This document shows, piece by piece, positions 1 to 6,838 of a stretch of 8,030 nt of DNA. The position numbers were made by a program, and so were the translations under genes. How positions within the stretch are numbered: the first letter of the stretch is position 1; the number at the start of each line of letters is the position of its first letter. Source of the stretch: Firmicutes bacterium CAG:646 (GTDB taxonomy: Bacteria; Bacillota; Clostridia; Lachnospirales; Lachnospiraceae); the NCBI GenBank assembly GCA_000432335.1, contig HF995401.1, positions 57,936 to 65,965 on the forward strand. The letters run 5' to 3'. The notes below the pieces were generated by a model, which made no database searches, was not told the origin of the DNA, and saw only the letters and a list, made by a program, of their open reading frames with translations.

Positions 1-382
1 AAACCGGCCGCAAAAACATAATGATCAACCCGCCGGCAAAATTAGACAGTCCGCCCTGCAGCGCCAAACTGATTGCCACTCCGGCAGATCCTACCAAAGC
101 CGCCACAGAAGTTTTATCTACGCCCAACTGACCTGCAATCGTCAGAATCAAAACTGCATGCATTCCTATCTTTACCAAAGACAAAAGAAAACTTTTCGCC
201 GCCTCATCCGTTCCAAACCGGGTCAGCTGTTTTTTCAGCAGACGGCATATCCATGCGATCACCTTGCTTCCTACTCCGTAAACTACCAGGGCGAGAATGA
301 CTTTCAAAAGAAAATCCACCGGACTGTCAGAACGGGTGGAATCTGTCAGCCAGATCCATGCTGCTTTTATCGTATCTGTCAT
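1..382 (-). CDS. MscS-family small-conductance mechanosensitive channel, N-terminal part (gene runs off the left edge)
   Basis: This gene starts with ATG at 382-380 and stays open for 127 codons to the window edge, so its stop is not seen. It encodes a membrane channel expected to open under membrane tension and release solutes on osmotic downshock. Hydrophobic segments lie at about residues 22-46 and 62-86, with a third at about 91-125. The third is the pore-lining TM3 type: small residues dominate (SAGVAISLALQGGLSNFAGG), followed by a hydrophobic run and FLRP. This closely matches the ALQGSLSNLAAG...FRP region of E. coli MscS. Family members are usually about 280-290 aa, so roughly the C-terminal half (beta and alpha-beta vestibule domains) is missing here. 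The start overlaps the glgB stop as ATGA, which points to translational coupling. An AGGAGAGAGG sequence sits 12 nt upstream. The family assignment is firm; the physiological role is inferred. Confidence 0.9.
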   Translation of the reverse strand, partial: MTDTIKAAWIWLTDSTRSDSPVDFLLKVILALVVYGVGSKVIAWICRLLKKQLTRFGTDEAAKSFLLSLVKIGMHAVLILTIAGQLGVDKTSVAALVGSAGVAISLALQGGLSNFAGGLIIMFLRPV

Positions 383-2721
383 GCTTTAGTTTTTCCTCTC
401 TCCTGTACTTCTTTCTCTGCCTGCTCCATCTTCTCCTGAATCTCCTGCTTCCATCCATTTTTTCTGGTGGAAACCATTTTTCTTTTTCTTTTGGCAGCCT
501 TGTTATCCGCCGTCTTATCCTCCGTTTTTGCAAATCGGAAAATAGAGGCACTCAAAGGCGCCACACGGATCTTCACGGAATAAGGACGTCCGTCACATTC
601 TTCCTTTTTCGCCATTTTCACTCGTGGATTTACGGCTCCGCTGCCCCCATATATCAGAGCGTCACTGTTCAGAATCTCTTTATATTTTCCCGGATAAGGC
701 ACACCCAACTGGAAATTCTGGTATTCCACATCTGAAAAATTGCACACAACCACCAGCGTTTCCTCCGGTTTCTCTGTTTTTCTCATAAAGGAAACCATAC
801 TCTTATCCCACTCTACGCAGTTGATCCACTCAAATCCTTCTGATACTTCATCCATACTGTGCAGAGCCGGATATTCTTTATAAAGATGAATCAATGTTTT
901 TACAAATTCTTTCATCTGGCGGTGCGGTTCCTGTTGCAGATCTTCCCAGTCCAAAGCTCTGTTTTCTGCCCATTCATGCAGTTGGGCAAACTCCTGTCCC
1001 ATAAACAGCAATTTTTTTCCAGGATGTGTGACAAAATATCCGAAAGCTGCCCGCAGATTTGCAAATTTTTTCTCCATCTCACCGGGCATTTTCCCCAGAA
1101 GAGAAGCTTTTCCATGCACCACTTCATCATGAGACAGGCTCAGCATAAACCGTTCGCTGTAGGCATAGATCATGCTGAAGGTGAGCTCATTGTGATGGCT
1201 GCCGCGAAAATAAGGATCATTGCTCATATATCCGATAAAATCATTCATCCATCCCATATTCCACTTATAATCAAAGCCCAGTCCATCCTCCTCCACGCTG
1301 CCGGTCACCTGTGGCCAGGCAGTAGATTCTTCCGCGATCAAAAGAGCATCCGGGTATTTTTTCTTGAAAATGGAATTCAGGTGTTTCAAAAATTCTACAG
1401 CGTCCAGATTTTCATTGCCGCCATAAATATTCGCCACCCATTCTCCGTCATTTTTTCCATAGTCCAGATAAAGCATGGAAGCCACCGCATCAAAACGGAT
1501 GCCGTCCACATGGAACTTATCTGCCCAAAACAGCGCATTGGCGATCAAAAAGTTTTTTACCTGTGGTCTTCCGTAATTGTAAATCAGTGTTCCCCAGTGA
1601 GGATGGCTGCCCTGCCGGGGATCCAGATGTTCATACAGACACGTTCCGTCAAAAGATGCCAGCCCAAAAGTATCCCGGGGAAAATGTGCCGGAACCCAGT
1701 CCAAAATAACGCCAATCCCCGCCCGATGAAGGGCATCCACAAAAAACATAAAATCTTCCGGAGATCCGTAGCGGCTGGTAGGCGCATAATACCCCGTCAC
1801 CTGATAGCCCCAGGAAGCGTCAAAAGGATGTTCCATAATGGGCATCAATTCTACATGGGTATATCCCATCTCCTGTATATATTCGATCAGCATGGGAGCA
1901 ATTTCCCGGTAATTATAAAATTCTCTTCCATCCTCCGGTTTCTTCCAGGAGCCAAGATGCATTTCATAGACAAACATCGGTGCATCTTCTTTCTGGATTT
2001 TCTTTCTCTCCCGCAGCCAGGTCTTATCTCTCCACCGAAATTTTGTAAGATCGGTCACCACTGAAGCATTTGCCGGACGAAGCTCCGCTTCATTGGCATA
2101 AGGATCTGCTTTCAGATATGTGAGACCATCTTTTAACTTTAATTCATATTTATAGAGAGCTCCGATTGGAACATCCGGTATAAACAATTCAAAAATCCCA
2201 GAGACCGGAAGAAGATTCATCTGGTACATTCTGCCGTCCCAGTTATTAAAATCCCCCACCACACTCACGCGCAGAGCATTTGGCGCCCAAACGGCAAAAT
2301 ACACCCCGTCCACGCCATTTACTTTCATGGGATGGGCTCCCAACTTCTCATAAATATCATAGCAGATGCCATTGATAAACTTCTGTTCTTCTTCTAACGT
2401 AATCATAGAAGGAAAAGCATAAGCATCATGATATTCCCGTATTTCCTCTTCTTCCTCTGCCAGATAGACATATTCCGGTATCTCCTTTCCCGGAAGCAAA
2501 ACTGCAAAATATCCCGCTTCATCTTCTTTTACCATGGGATATTGTTTTCCATCGGATATTGTCTTTACACTTACCTTATCTCTCCCTGGAAAAAAACACT
2601 GTACTAAAATCCCATCTTCTGTCACCTGCGCCCCCAGTATAGATCTGGGAGAATTTTCCTCCGAATATACAACCGTTTCTATCTCCGGCCAATCCATATA
2701 TCCATATAATTTATCTGACAT
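379..2721 (-). CDS. glgB: 1,4-alpha-glucan branching enzyme (glycogen branching enzyme, GH13) with a charged C-terminal tail
   Basis: This cytoplasmic enzyme (780 aa, EC 2.4.1.18) cuts alpha-1,4 glucan chains and rejoins them by alpha-1,6 links to branch glycogen. An N-terminal region (about 1-125) leads into a CBM48-type beta-sandwich (about 126-225, with YFAVWAPNA and VVGDFNNWDG). A GH13 barrel follows at about 250-600, with a C-terminal beta domain ending near 730 (APLSASIFRF). The four GH13 motifs are present: DWVPAHF (341-347), GIRFDAVAS with nucleophile Asp411, AEEST with acid/base Glu464, and LSHDEVVHG with Asp532. Their spacing (53 and 121) equals that of E. coli D405, E458 and D526. 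Residues 731-780 form an extra Lys/Arg/Glu-rich tail absent from typical GlgB. The ATG at 2721 has AGGAGG 9 nt upstream. It follows serA by 93 nt, probably from its own promoter, and overlaps the downstream channel gene by 4 nt. No other glycogen gene is in the window. Confidence 0.97.
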   Translation of the reverse strand: MSDKLYGYMDWPEIETVVYSEENSPRSILGAQVTEDGILVQCFFPGRDKVSVKTISDGKQYPMVKEDEAGYFAVLLPGKEIPEYVYLAEEEEEIREYHDAYAFPSMITLEEEQKFINGICYDIYEKLGAHPMKVNGVDGVYFAVWAPNALRVSVVGDFNNWDGRMYQMNLLPVSGIFELFIPDVPIGALYKYELKLKDGLTYLKADPYANEAELRPANASVVTDLTKFRWRDKTWLRERKKIQKEDAPMFVYEMHLGSWKKPEDGREFYNYREIAPMLIEYIQEMGYTHVELMPIMEHPFDASWGYQVTGYYAPTSRYGSPEDFMFFVDALHRAGIGVILDWVPAHFPRDTFGLASFDGTCLYEHLDPRQGSHPHWGTLIYNYGRPQVKNFLIANALFWADKFHVDGIRFDAVASMLYLDYGKNDGEWVANIYGGNENLDAVEFLKHLNSIFKKKYPDALLIAEESTAWPQVTGSVEEDGLGFDYKWNMGWMNDFIGYMSNDPYFRGSHHNELTFSMIYAYSERFMLSLSHDEVVHGKASLLGKMPGEMEKKFANLRAAFGYFVTHPGKKLLFMGQEFAQLHEWAENRALDWEDLQQEPHRQMKEFVKTLIHLYKEYPALHSMDEVSEGFEWINCVEWDKSMVSFMRKTEKPEETLVVVCNFSDVEYQNFQLGVPYPGKYKEILNSDALIYGGSGAVNPRVKMAKKEECDGRPYSVKIRVAPLSASIFRFAKTEDKTADNKAAKRKRKMVSTRKNGWKQEIQEKMEQAEKEVQERGKTKA
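395..404 (-). promoter_or_regulatory. Possible ribosome binding site of the mscS-type gene, inside the end of glgB
   Basis: The minus strand reads AGGAGAGAGG, ending 12 nt before the ATG at 382-380. The spacing is rather long, so initiation may depend mainly on ribosomes finishing glgB at the overlapping ATGA. The purines also encode glgB tail residues. Confidence 0.45.
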
Positions 2722-2730
2722 ATCCCCGCA

Positions 2731-2736
2731 CCTCCT
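2731..2736 (-). promoter_or_regulatory. Ribosome binding site of glgB
   Basis: A perfect AGGAGG lies 9 nt before the ATG at 2721-2719. It supports this start over later in-frame ATGs such as codon 9. Confidence 0.85.
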
Positions 2737-2769
2737 CTTATTTTCAAAAATACAGCTGTCGCTTTATTA

Positions 2770-2798
2770 ATTTTATCATTTTTAGAGGCGGAATACAA
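2770..2798 (-). promoter_or_regulatory. Probable sigma-A promoter with extended -10 for glgB
   Basis: On the minus strand TTGTAT (2798-2793) is followed after exactly 17 nt by TAAAAT (2775-2770), which is directly preceded by TGA, a TGn extended -10. The -35 matches consensus at only 3 of 6 positions, but the -10 matches 5 of 6 and the extension compensates. Transcription would start near 2763, giving a leader of about 42 nt that contains the glgB ribosome binding site. This rests on motif matching only. Confidence 0.6.
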
Positions 2799-2814
2799 GG
2801 TTTCCAAAGGTTTC
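2796..2814 (-). repeat. Short tandem direct repeat GAAACCTTTG / GAAACCTTG between serA and the glgB promoter
   Basis: Read on the minus strand, GAAACCTTTG (2814-2805) is followed immediately by GAAACCTTG (2804-2796), differing by one T. The second copy overlaps the putative glgB -35 hexamer. It could be a regulator site or chance. It is not an inverted repeat and cannot act as a terminator. Confidence 0.4.
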
Positions 2815-3978
2815 TTATTTTACCACGCGCACTTTTAATACGCCCTCAATGCTTTTCAGTTTTCGAATGATCCTTTCGTCTGCCGGCGCTTCCAGATCGA
2901 TCAGCGTATATGCATAATCTCCCTTACTCTTATTCGTCATATCAGAGATATTCATGCCCGCATCTCCCAATACGGTAGCAAACTGGCTGATCATATTTAC
3001 CACGTTCCGGTGATTGATAGCCACTCTTCCTTCCACCATACAGCGTCCCATGTCGCAAGTGGGATAATTCACGGAATGATGAATATTTCCATTTTCCAGA
3101 TAGTCTCGAAGCTCTTTCACTGCCATCCGCGCGCAATTATCCTCCGATTCCTCTGTGGACGCTCCTAGATGGGGCGTTACCAGCGTATTTTTTGCTCCTG
3201 CCACAAGAGGATTTGCAAAATCTGTCACATATTTTTTAACTTTTCCTCTCTCCAATGCCCCTACCAGAGCGGCTTCATCTACCAACAGATCTCTGGAAAA
3301 ATTCAGAAGAACCACGCCCTCTTTCATCATTTCTATGCTGTCTTTTCCGATCATTCCCCGGGTGCTGTCCAGAAGCGGAACGTGCAGGGTAATATAATCG
3401 CACTCCCGAAAAATATCTTCCACATTACTGATATGTCTGATTTCTCTGGAAAGTTTCCATGCCGTATCGATAGAAATATAGGGATCGTATCCATACACTT
3501 CCATTCCCAGATAAATCGCCGTGTTTGCCACCATAGCTCCGATCGCGCCCAGCCCGATCACACCCAGACGTTTTCCTTTGATCTCACAGCCGGCAAACTG
3601 CTTTTTCTGTTTTTCTGCCAGTTTGCTGATATTTTCATCTGCTTTCTGCTGCTCGATCCATTCAATTCCCCCCACAATATCCCGGGATGCCAAAAGCATC
3701 CCGGCAATCACCATTTCCTTCACCCCGTTTGCATTAGCTCCCGGCGTATTAAAAACCACGATTCCCTGCTCGGAACAAGTTTCCAGCGGGATATTGTTTA
3801 CCCCCGCTCCCGCTCTCGCCACTGCTTTCACTTGTGGGGGGATTTCCATCTCATGCATGGAAGCGCTTCGCACCAGGAGAGCATCTGCCTGCTGAATTTC
3901 CTGTGTTCTGGCGTAATCCCCGGTAAAACTGTTCAGTCCCATCTCGGAAATGGGATTCAGACAATGATAAAAAAACAT
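2815..3978 (-). CDS. serA: D-3-phosphoglycerate dehydrogenase with C-terminal ACT domain
   Basis: SerA oxidises 3-phosphoglycerate to 3-phosphohydroxypyruvate with NAD, the first step of serine synthesis. I chose the ATG at 3978-3976 (387 aa), 1 nt after the serC stop and preceded by AAAAGGAG; a TTG seven codons upstream lies within that Shine-Dalgarno region and is unlikely. A substrate-domain loop RAGAGVNNI is at 55-63 and a Rossmann motif GLGAIG at 142-147. Asp165, which follows the second beta strand, favours NAD over NADP. Catalytic Arg229 is in NFSRDLLVDE and His270 in TPHLGAST. Residues about 315-387 look like an ACT domain, probably for serine feedback or oligomerisation. The length is a little under E. 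coli SerA (410 aa). The acidic relay residue (E. coli Glu269) aligns with Asn256 in TDFANP, which is odd. serB is not in the window. Confidence 0.93.
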   Translation of the reverse strand: MFFYHCLNPISEMGLNSFTGDYARTQEIQQADALLVRSASMHEMEIPPQVKAVARAGAGVNNIPLETCSEQGIVVFNTPGANANGVKEMVIAGMLLASRDIVGGIEWIEQQKADENISKLAEKQKKQFAGCEIKGKRLGVIGLGAIGAMVANTAIYLGMEVYGYDPYISIDTAWKLSREIRHISNVEDIFRECDYITLHVPLLDSTRGMIGKDSIEMMKEGVVLLNFSRDLLVDEAALVGALERGKVKKYVTDFANPLVAGAKNTLVTPHLGASTEESEDNCARMAVKELRDYLENGNIHHSVNYPTCDMGRCMVEGRVAINHRNVVNMISQFATVLGDAGMNISDMTNKSKGDYAYTLIDLEAPADERIIRKLKSIEGVLKVRVVK

Positions 3979-3979
3979 A

Positions 3980-5062
3980 TCACAGATTCTCCTTTTCAAA
4001 TTTTTTCATAAACGCTGTCAGCGCCTCCACCCCTTCGATGGGCATGGCATTGTAAATACTTGCCCGCATACCGCCCACTGTCCGGTGACCTTTCAGATTT
4101 TCAAATCCTGCTTCTTTTGCTTCCTGAATGAATTTTGCATCTAGTTCGCTGTTTCCAGTGACAAAAGGCACATTCATCAAAGAACGATATTCCTTCTCCA
4201 CGGTTCCGTGGAAGAGTCTGCTGCTGTCCAGAAAATCATATAAGATTTTGGCTTTTTTCTCATTATATTCCTTCATAGCCTCCAGACCGCCCCGCCGTTT
4301 CAGCCACTTGAAAACCTTGCCGCACATATAGATACAATAACAGTTGGGCGTATTATACATAGAGCCTGCATCTGCATGCGTCTTGTACTTCATCATCGTG
4401 GGAGTCCCCAAAAGCGCCTCATCGGTAATCAGATCTTCACGAATCACTGCGATCACCATACCAGCCGGTCCGATATTTTTTTGGACCCCTCCATAAAGAA
4501 CCGCATATTTGCTCACATCCACAGGCTCCGATAAAAAGCAGGAAGAAACATCCGCTACCAGATCTTTCCCCTTGGTATTGGGAAGCTCCTGAAACTTGGT
4601 TCCATAAATGGTATTATTTTCACAAATATATACGTAATCTGCATCTTCGCTGATGGGAAGATCGGAGCAATCCGGGATATAGGAATAATTCCTGTCTTCC
4701 GAAGAAGCAATTTTATTGGCTTTTCCATATTTCTGCGCCTCCTGCCATGCTTTTTTTGCCCACTGTCCGGTGACAATGTAGTCCGCCACTTTATTTCTCA
4801 TCAAATTCATGGGGATCATGGCAAACTGAAGAGACGCTCCTCCCTGCAAAAACAGCACCTTATACTTCTCCGGGATATTCATCAGTTCCCGCAAGTCTTT
4901 TTCTGCCTCCTGGATAATCGCTTCAAAAGTCTTGGAGCGATGGCTCATCTCCATCACCGACATTCCGGTTCCCCGATAATCCATCATCTCCGCCTGCGCT
5001 TCCCGAAGCACCTCCTCCGGCAAAATTGCCGGTCCTGCTGAAAAATTATATACTCTGCTCAC
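3980..5062 (-). CDS. serC: Phosphoserine aminotransferase (PLP-dependent, class V)
   Basis: SerC transfers an amino group from glutamate to 3-phosphohydroxypyruvate to give phosphoserine, the step after SerA; the family often also serves pyridoxal phosphate synthesis. The 360-aa length matches the family. The N-terminus has NFSAGPAILPEEVL (6-19) and the GTGMSVMEMSHRSK segment (31-44). QGGASLQF (73-80) binds the cofactor phosphate. Asp171 in VADVSS is the likely PLP pyridine-nitrogen partner. The Schiff-base lysine is Lys195 in GGVQKNIGPAG. HRTVGGMRASIYNAMP (326-341) is the C-terminal substrate-binding segment. The start is GTG (5062-5060), supported by TGAGGAG 5 nt upstream and by the normal N-terminus. 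The stop lies 1 nt before serA, so the two are almost certainly one operon, with the second enzyme of the pathway encoded first. Confidence 0.97.
   Translation of the reverse strand: MSRVYNFSAGPAILPEEVLREAQAEMMDYRGTGMSVMEMSHRSKTFEAIIQEAEKDLRELMNIPEKYKVLFLQGGASLQFAMIPMNLMRNKVADYIVTGQWAKKAWQEAQKYGKANKIASSEDRNYSYIPDCSDLPISEDADYVYICENNTIYGTKFQELPNTKGKDLVADVSSCFLSEPVDVSKYAVLYGGVQKNIGPAGMVIAVIREDLITDEALLGTPTMMKYKTHADAGSMYNTPNCYCIYMCGKVFKWLKRRGGLEAMKEYNEKKAKILYDFLDSSRLFHGTVEKEYRSLMNVPFVTGNSELDAKFIQEAKEAGFENLKGHRTVGGMRASIYNAMPIEGVEALTAFMKKFEKENL
3989..3996 (-). promoter_or_regulatory. Ribosome binding site of serA, inside the last serC codons
   Basis: AAAAGGAG on the minus strand ends 10 nt before the ATG at 3978-3976. 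It decides the serA start: the alternative TTG at 3999-3997 would lie just upstream of this site, with no site of its own at proper distance. Confidence 0.75.
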
Positions 5063-5067
5063 TCTAT

Positions 5068-5074
5068 CTCCTCA
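5068..5074 (-). promoter_or_regulatory. Ribosome binding site of serC that supports the GTG start
   Basis: TGAGGAG on the minus strand lies 5 nt before the GTG at 5062-5060. The next in-frame ATG is codon 26, beyond the conserved NFSAGP segment, so GTG must be the start. Confidence 0.8.
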
Positions 5075-5111
5075 CTTTCGCACTATCACTTTACTACGCT
5101 ACTATACAGAT

Positions 5112-5140
5112 ACTATACGCCAGCGGGAAAATCATGTCAA
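5112..5140 (-). promoter_or_regulatory. Near-consensus sigma-A promoter of serC-serA
   Basis: The minus strand carries a perfect -35 TTGACA (5140-5135), a 17-nt spacer and a -10 TATAGT (5117-5112). Transcription would start near the A at 5105, giving a leader of about 43 nt, too short for a T-box or a typical riboswitch. The -35 begins only 8 nt after the ilvB stop codon. A second TATAGT (5106-5101) lies 11 nt downstream of the first, but lacks a matching -35 at good spacing. Confidence 0.85.
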
Positions 5141-5147
5141 CTAAAAT

Positions 5148-6818
5148 TTACAGATCATCCTGATCAAATACTTCTTCTATCGGCGCTCCTGCCGGAACCA
5201 TAGGAAATACTTTATCATCCCGATCGATCTGACAATCGATCACCACCGTCGTATTCAGCGCTATCGCCTTCTCAATCGCCGGACCCACTTCTTCTTTCTT
5301 CGTCACCCGAATCCCCACTGCGCCCATGGATTCTGCAAATTTCACAAAATCCACTTTATCTTCCAGCATCGTATTGGAATACCGATGATCGTAAAATAAG
5401 GTCTGCCACTGGCGTACCATGCCCAGAACATGATTATTGATCACAATTTCAATCAATGGCATATTATTTCTGGCTGCAGTGGCAACCTCATTCATATTCA
5501 TACGGAAACATCCGTCTCCCGCCACATTTACTACCACTTTATCGGGACAGCCGAATTTTGCGCCGATGGCTGCTCCAAGGCCATAGCCCATGGTTCCCAG
5601 GCCGCCGGACGTAAGCAAGGTTCTTGGATTTTTAAATCTGTAATACTGAGCCGCCCACATCTGATGCTGCCCTACATCCGTCACTACAATAGCGTCCCCT
5701 TTTGTCACTCGATAAAGCTCTTCGATCACCCAAGGACCGGTAAGCCCTTCCTGATTGTATTTCAGCGGATATTTTTCTTTCAGAGCTTCAATCTCTTCCA
5801 GCCATTCTTTATGATTTTTCGGCTGGATTTTCTGATTCAGTCTCTTCAAAACTTCTGTTACATCTCCGATAATGCTACAGTCTACCGGAATATTTTTATT
5901 GATCTCCGCCGCATCCACATCGATCTGAATAATCTTTGCTTTCTTTGCAAATTTGGACGCATTGCCGATCACACGATCAGAAAATCTGGCGCCGATGGTG
6001 ATAAGAAGATCACATTTTGTCACTCCCAGATTCGCCGTCTTTGTTCCATGCATTCCCAGCATGCCGGTATAAAGCTCATCCGTTCCGTCAAAAGCTCCTT
6101 TCCCCATAAGAGAATCCGTCACCGGCGCATGGAGCGTATGAACAAATTCAGCCAGTTCTTTCTGCGCGCCGGAAATAACAGCTCCGCCTCCCACAAAGAT
6201 AAACGGACGTTTGGATGCATTGATCAGTTCCACTGCCTGCTCCATATCCTCTTCTGTAATATCCGCGGTAGAAGGCGCTACCAGTTCCGCCTCTTTGTAT
6301 GTGTATTCTGTCGTAAGGGCAGTAACATCCTTTGTGATATCCACCAGAACAGGACCCGGTCTGCCACTTTTTGCAATCACAAATGCCCGGCGGATCGTAT
6401 CTGCCAGTTTTGTAATATCCTTTACAATCATACTATGCTTGGTAATGGGCATTACCACACCCGCAATATCAATTTCCTGGAAACTGTCTTTTCCCAGAAG
6501 ATTCGTTCCCACATTGGCAGTGATCGCCACTACCGGAATGGAATCCATATAGGCAGTAGCAATACCCGTTACCAGATTGGTCGCGCCGGGACCGGAAGTC
6601 GCCAGGCAGACGCCCACTTTTCCTGTTGCGCGGGCATATCCGTCTGCCGCATGAGCAGCTCCCTGTTCATGGGAAGTCAGAATATGATGAATCTCATCAC
6701 TATGTTTATATAAAGCGTCATAAATATTCAGGATGGTTCCTCCCGGATAACCGAATACCGTATCTACACCCTGTTCTTTCAGACATTCAATTACAATTTC
6801 TGCTCCAGTTAACTGCAT
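5148..6818 (-). CDS. ilvB: Acetolactate synthase (acetohydroxyacid synthase), biosynthetic large subunit
   Basis: This ThDP-dependent enzyme joins two pyruvates to acetolactate, or pyruvate and 2-ketobutyrate to acetohydroxybutyrate, the first common step to valine, leucine and isoleucine. At 556 aa it has the full three-domain length. Catalytic Glu51 lies in SHEQGAAHAADGYAR. The loop GTNLLGKDSFQEIDI is at 104-118. The central domain has GMLGMHGTKTANL (252-264) and ARFSDRVIGN (277-286), as in FAD-containing synthases. The ThDP/Mg motif is GDG (434-436) through NN (461-462). MVRQWQTLFYDHRYS (467-481) is typical of anabolic AHAS rather than catabolic AlsS. The ATG at 6818-6816 has a strong AGGAGGAGG 9 nt upstream. 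It follows ilvD by 20 nt, so the two are probably co-transcribed. No small regulatory subunit (ilvN) follows; the next gene is serC. The symbol could equally be ilvG or ilvI. Confidence 0.95.
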   Translation of the reverse strand: MQLTGAEIVIECLKEQGVDTVFGYPGGTILNIYDALYKHSDEIHHILTSHEQGAAHAADGYARATGKVGVCLATSGPGATNLVTGIATAYMDSIPVVAITANVGTNLLGKDSFQEIDIAGVVMPITKHSMIVKDITKLADTIRRAFVIAKSGRPGPVLVDITKDVTALTTEYTYKEAELVAPSTADITEEDMEQAVELINASKRPFIFVGGGAVISGAQKELAEFVHTLHAPVTDSLMGKGAFDGTDELYTGMLGMHGTKTANLGVTKCDLLITIGARFSDRVIGNASKFAKKAKIIQIDVDAAEINKNIPVDCSIIGDVTEVLKRLNQKIQPKNHKEWLEEIEALKEKYPLKYNQEGLTGPWVIEELYRVTKGDAIVVTDVGQHQMWAAQYYRFKNPRTLLTSGGLGTMGYGLGAAIGAKFGCPDKVVVNVAGDGCFRMNMNEVATAARNNMPLIEIVINNHVLGMVRQWQTLFYDHRYSNTMLEDKVDFVKFAESMGAVGIRVTKKEEVGPAIEKAIALNTTVVIDCQIDRDDKVFPMVPAGAPIEEVFDQDDL

Positions 6819-6827
6819 TCTCTTTTT

Positions 6828-6836
6828 CCTCCTCCT
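6828..6836 (-). promoter_or_regulatory. Strong double ribosome binding site of ilvB
   Basis: AGGAGGAGG on the minus strand, two overlapping Shine-Dalgarno cores, begins 2 nt after the ilvD stop and ends 9 nt before the ilvB ATG. It suggests efficient independent initiation on a shared ilvD-ilvB message. Confidence 0.8.
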
Positions 6837-6838
6837 AT

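Noticed and set aside
327..551. 74-codon Arg/Lys-rich frame on the minus strand across the glgB tail and channel start
   Set aside because: It is an out-of-frame reading of two well-supported coding regions. Its basic composition simply reflects purine-rich codons of the tail, and it has no ribosome binding site of note.
2739..2752. Short A/T inverted repeat (TATTTT/AAAATA) in the glgB leader as a possible terminator or regulatory hairpin
   Set aside because: It has six A/T pairs with a 2-nt loop, no G/C stem and no following T tract in the transcribed direction. It is too weak to support a call.
3976..3999. Upstream TTG start for serA adding seven residues and overlapping serC by 20 nt
   Set aside because: The added residues are encoded by the Shine-Dalgarno region itself. 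The ATG at 3978 has AAAAGGAG at a workable distance and gives a normal N-terminus.
5063..5147. A T-box, riboswitch or attenuator before serC
   Set aside because: The predicted leader is only about 43 nt and shows no stable stem-loop or terminator. No specifier or T-box sequence is visible.
5430..6713. 427-codon open frame on the plus strand opposite ilvB, and similar ones opposite glgB, serA and ilvD
   Set aside because: They lie wholly inside clear minus-strand genes, in the register explained by scarce TTA/CTA/TCA codons. Their translations are rich in His, Cys, Phe, Ile and Ser, with no recognisable domain.
5148..6818. Catabolic acetolactate synthase (AlsS) or another ThDP enzyme such as glyoxylate carboligase
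   Set aside because: The MVRQWQTLFY segment, the central-domain motifs and the adjacent ilvD fit the biosynthetic acetohydroxyacid synthase.
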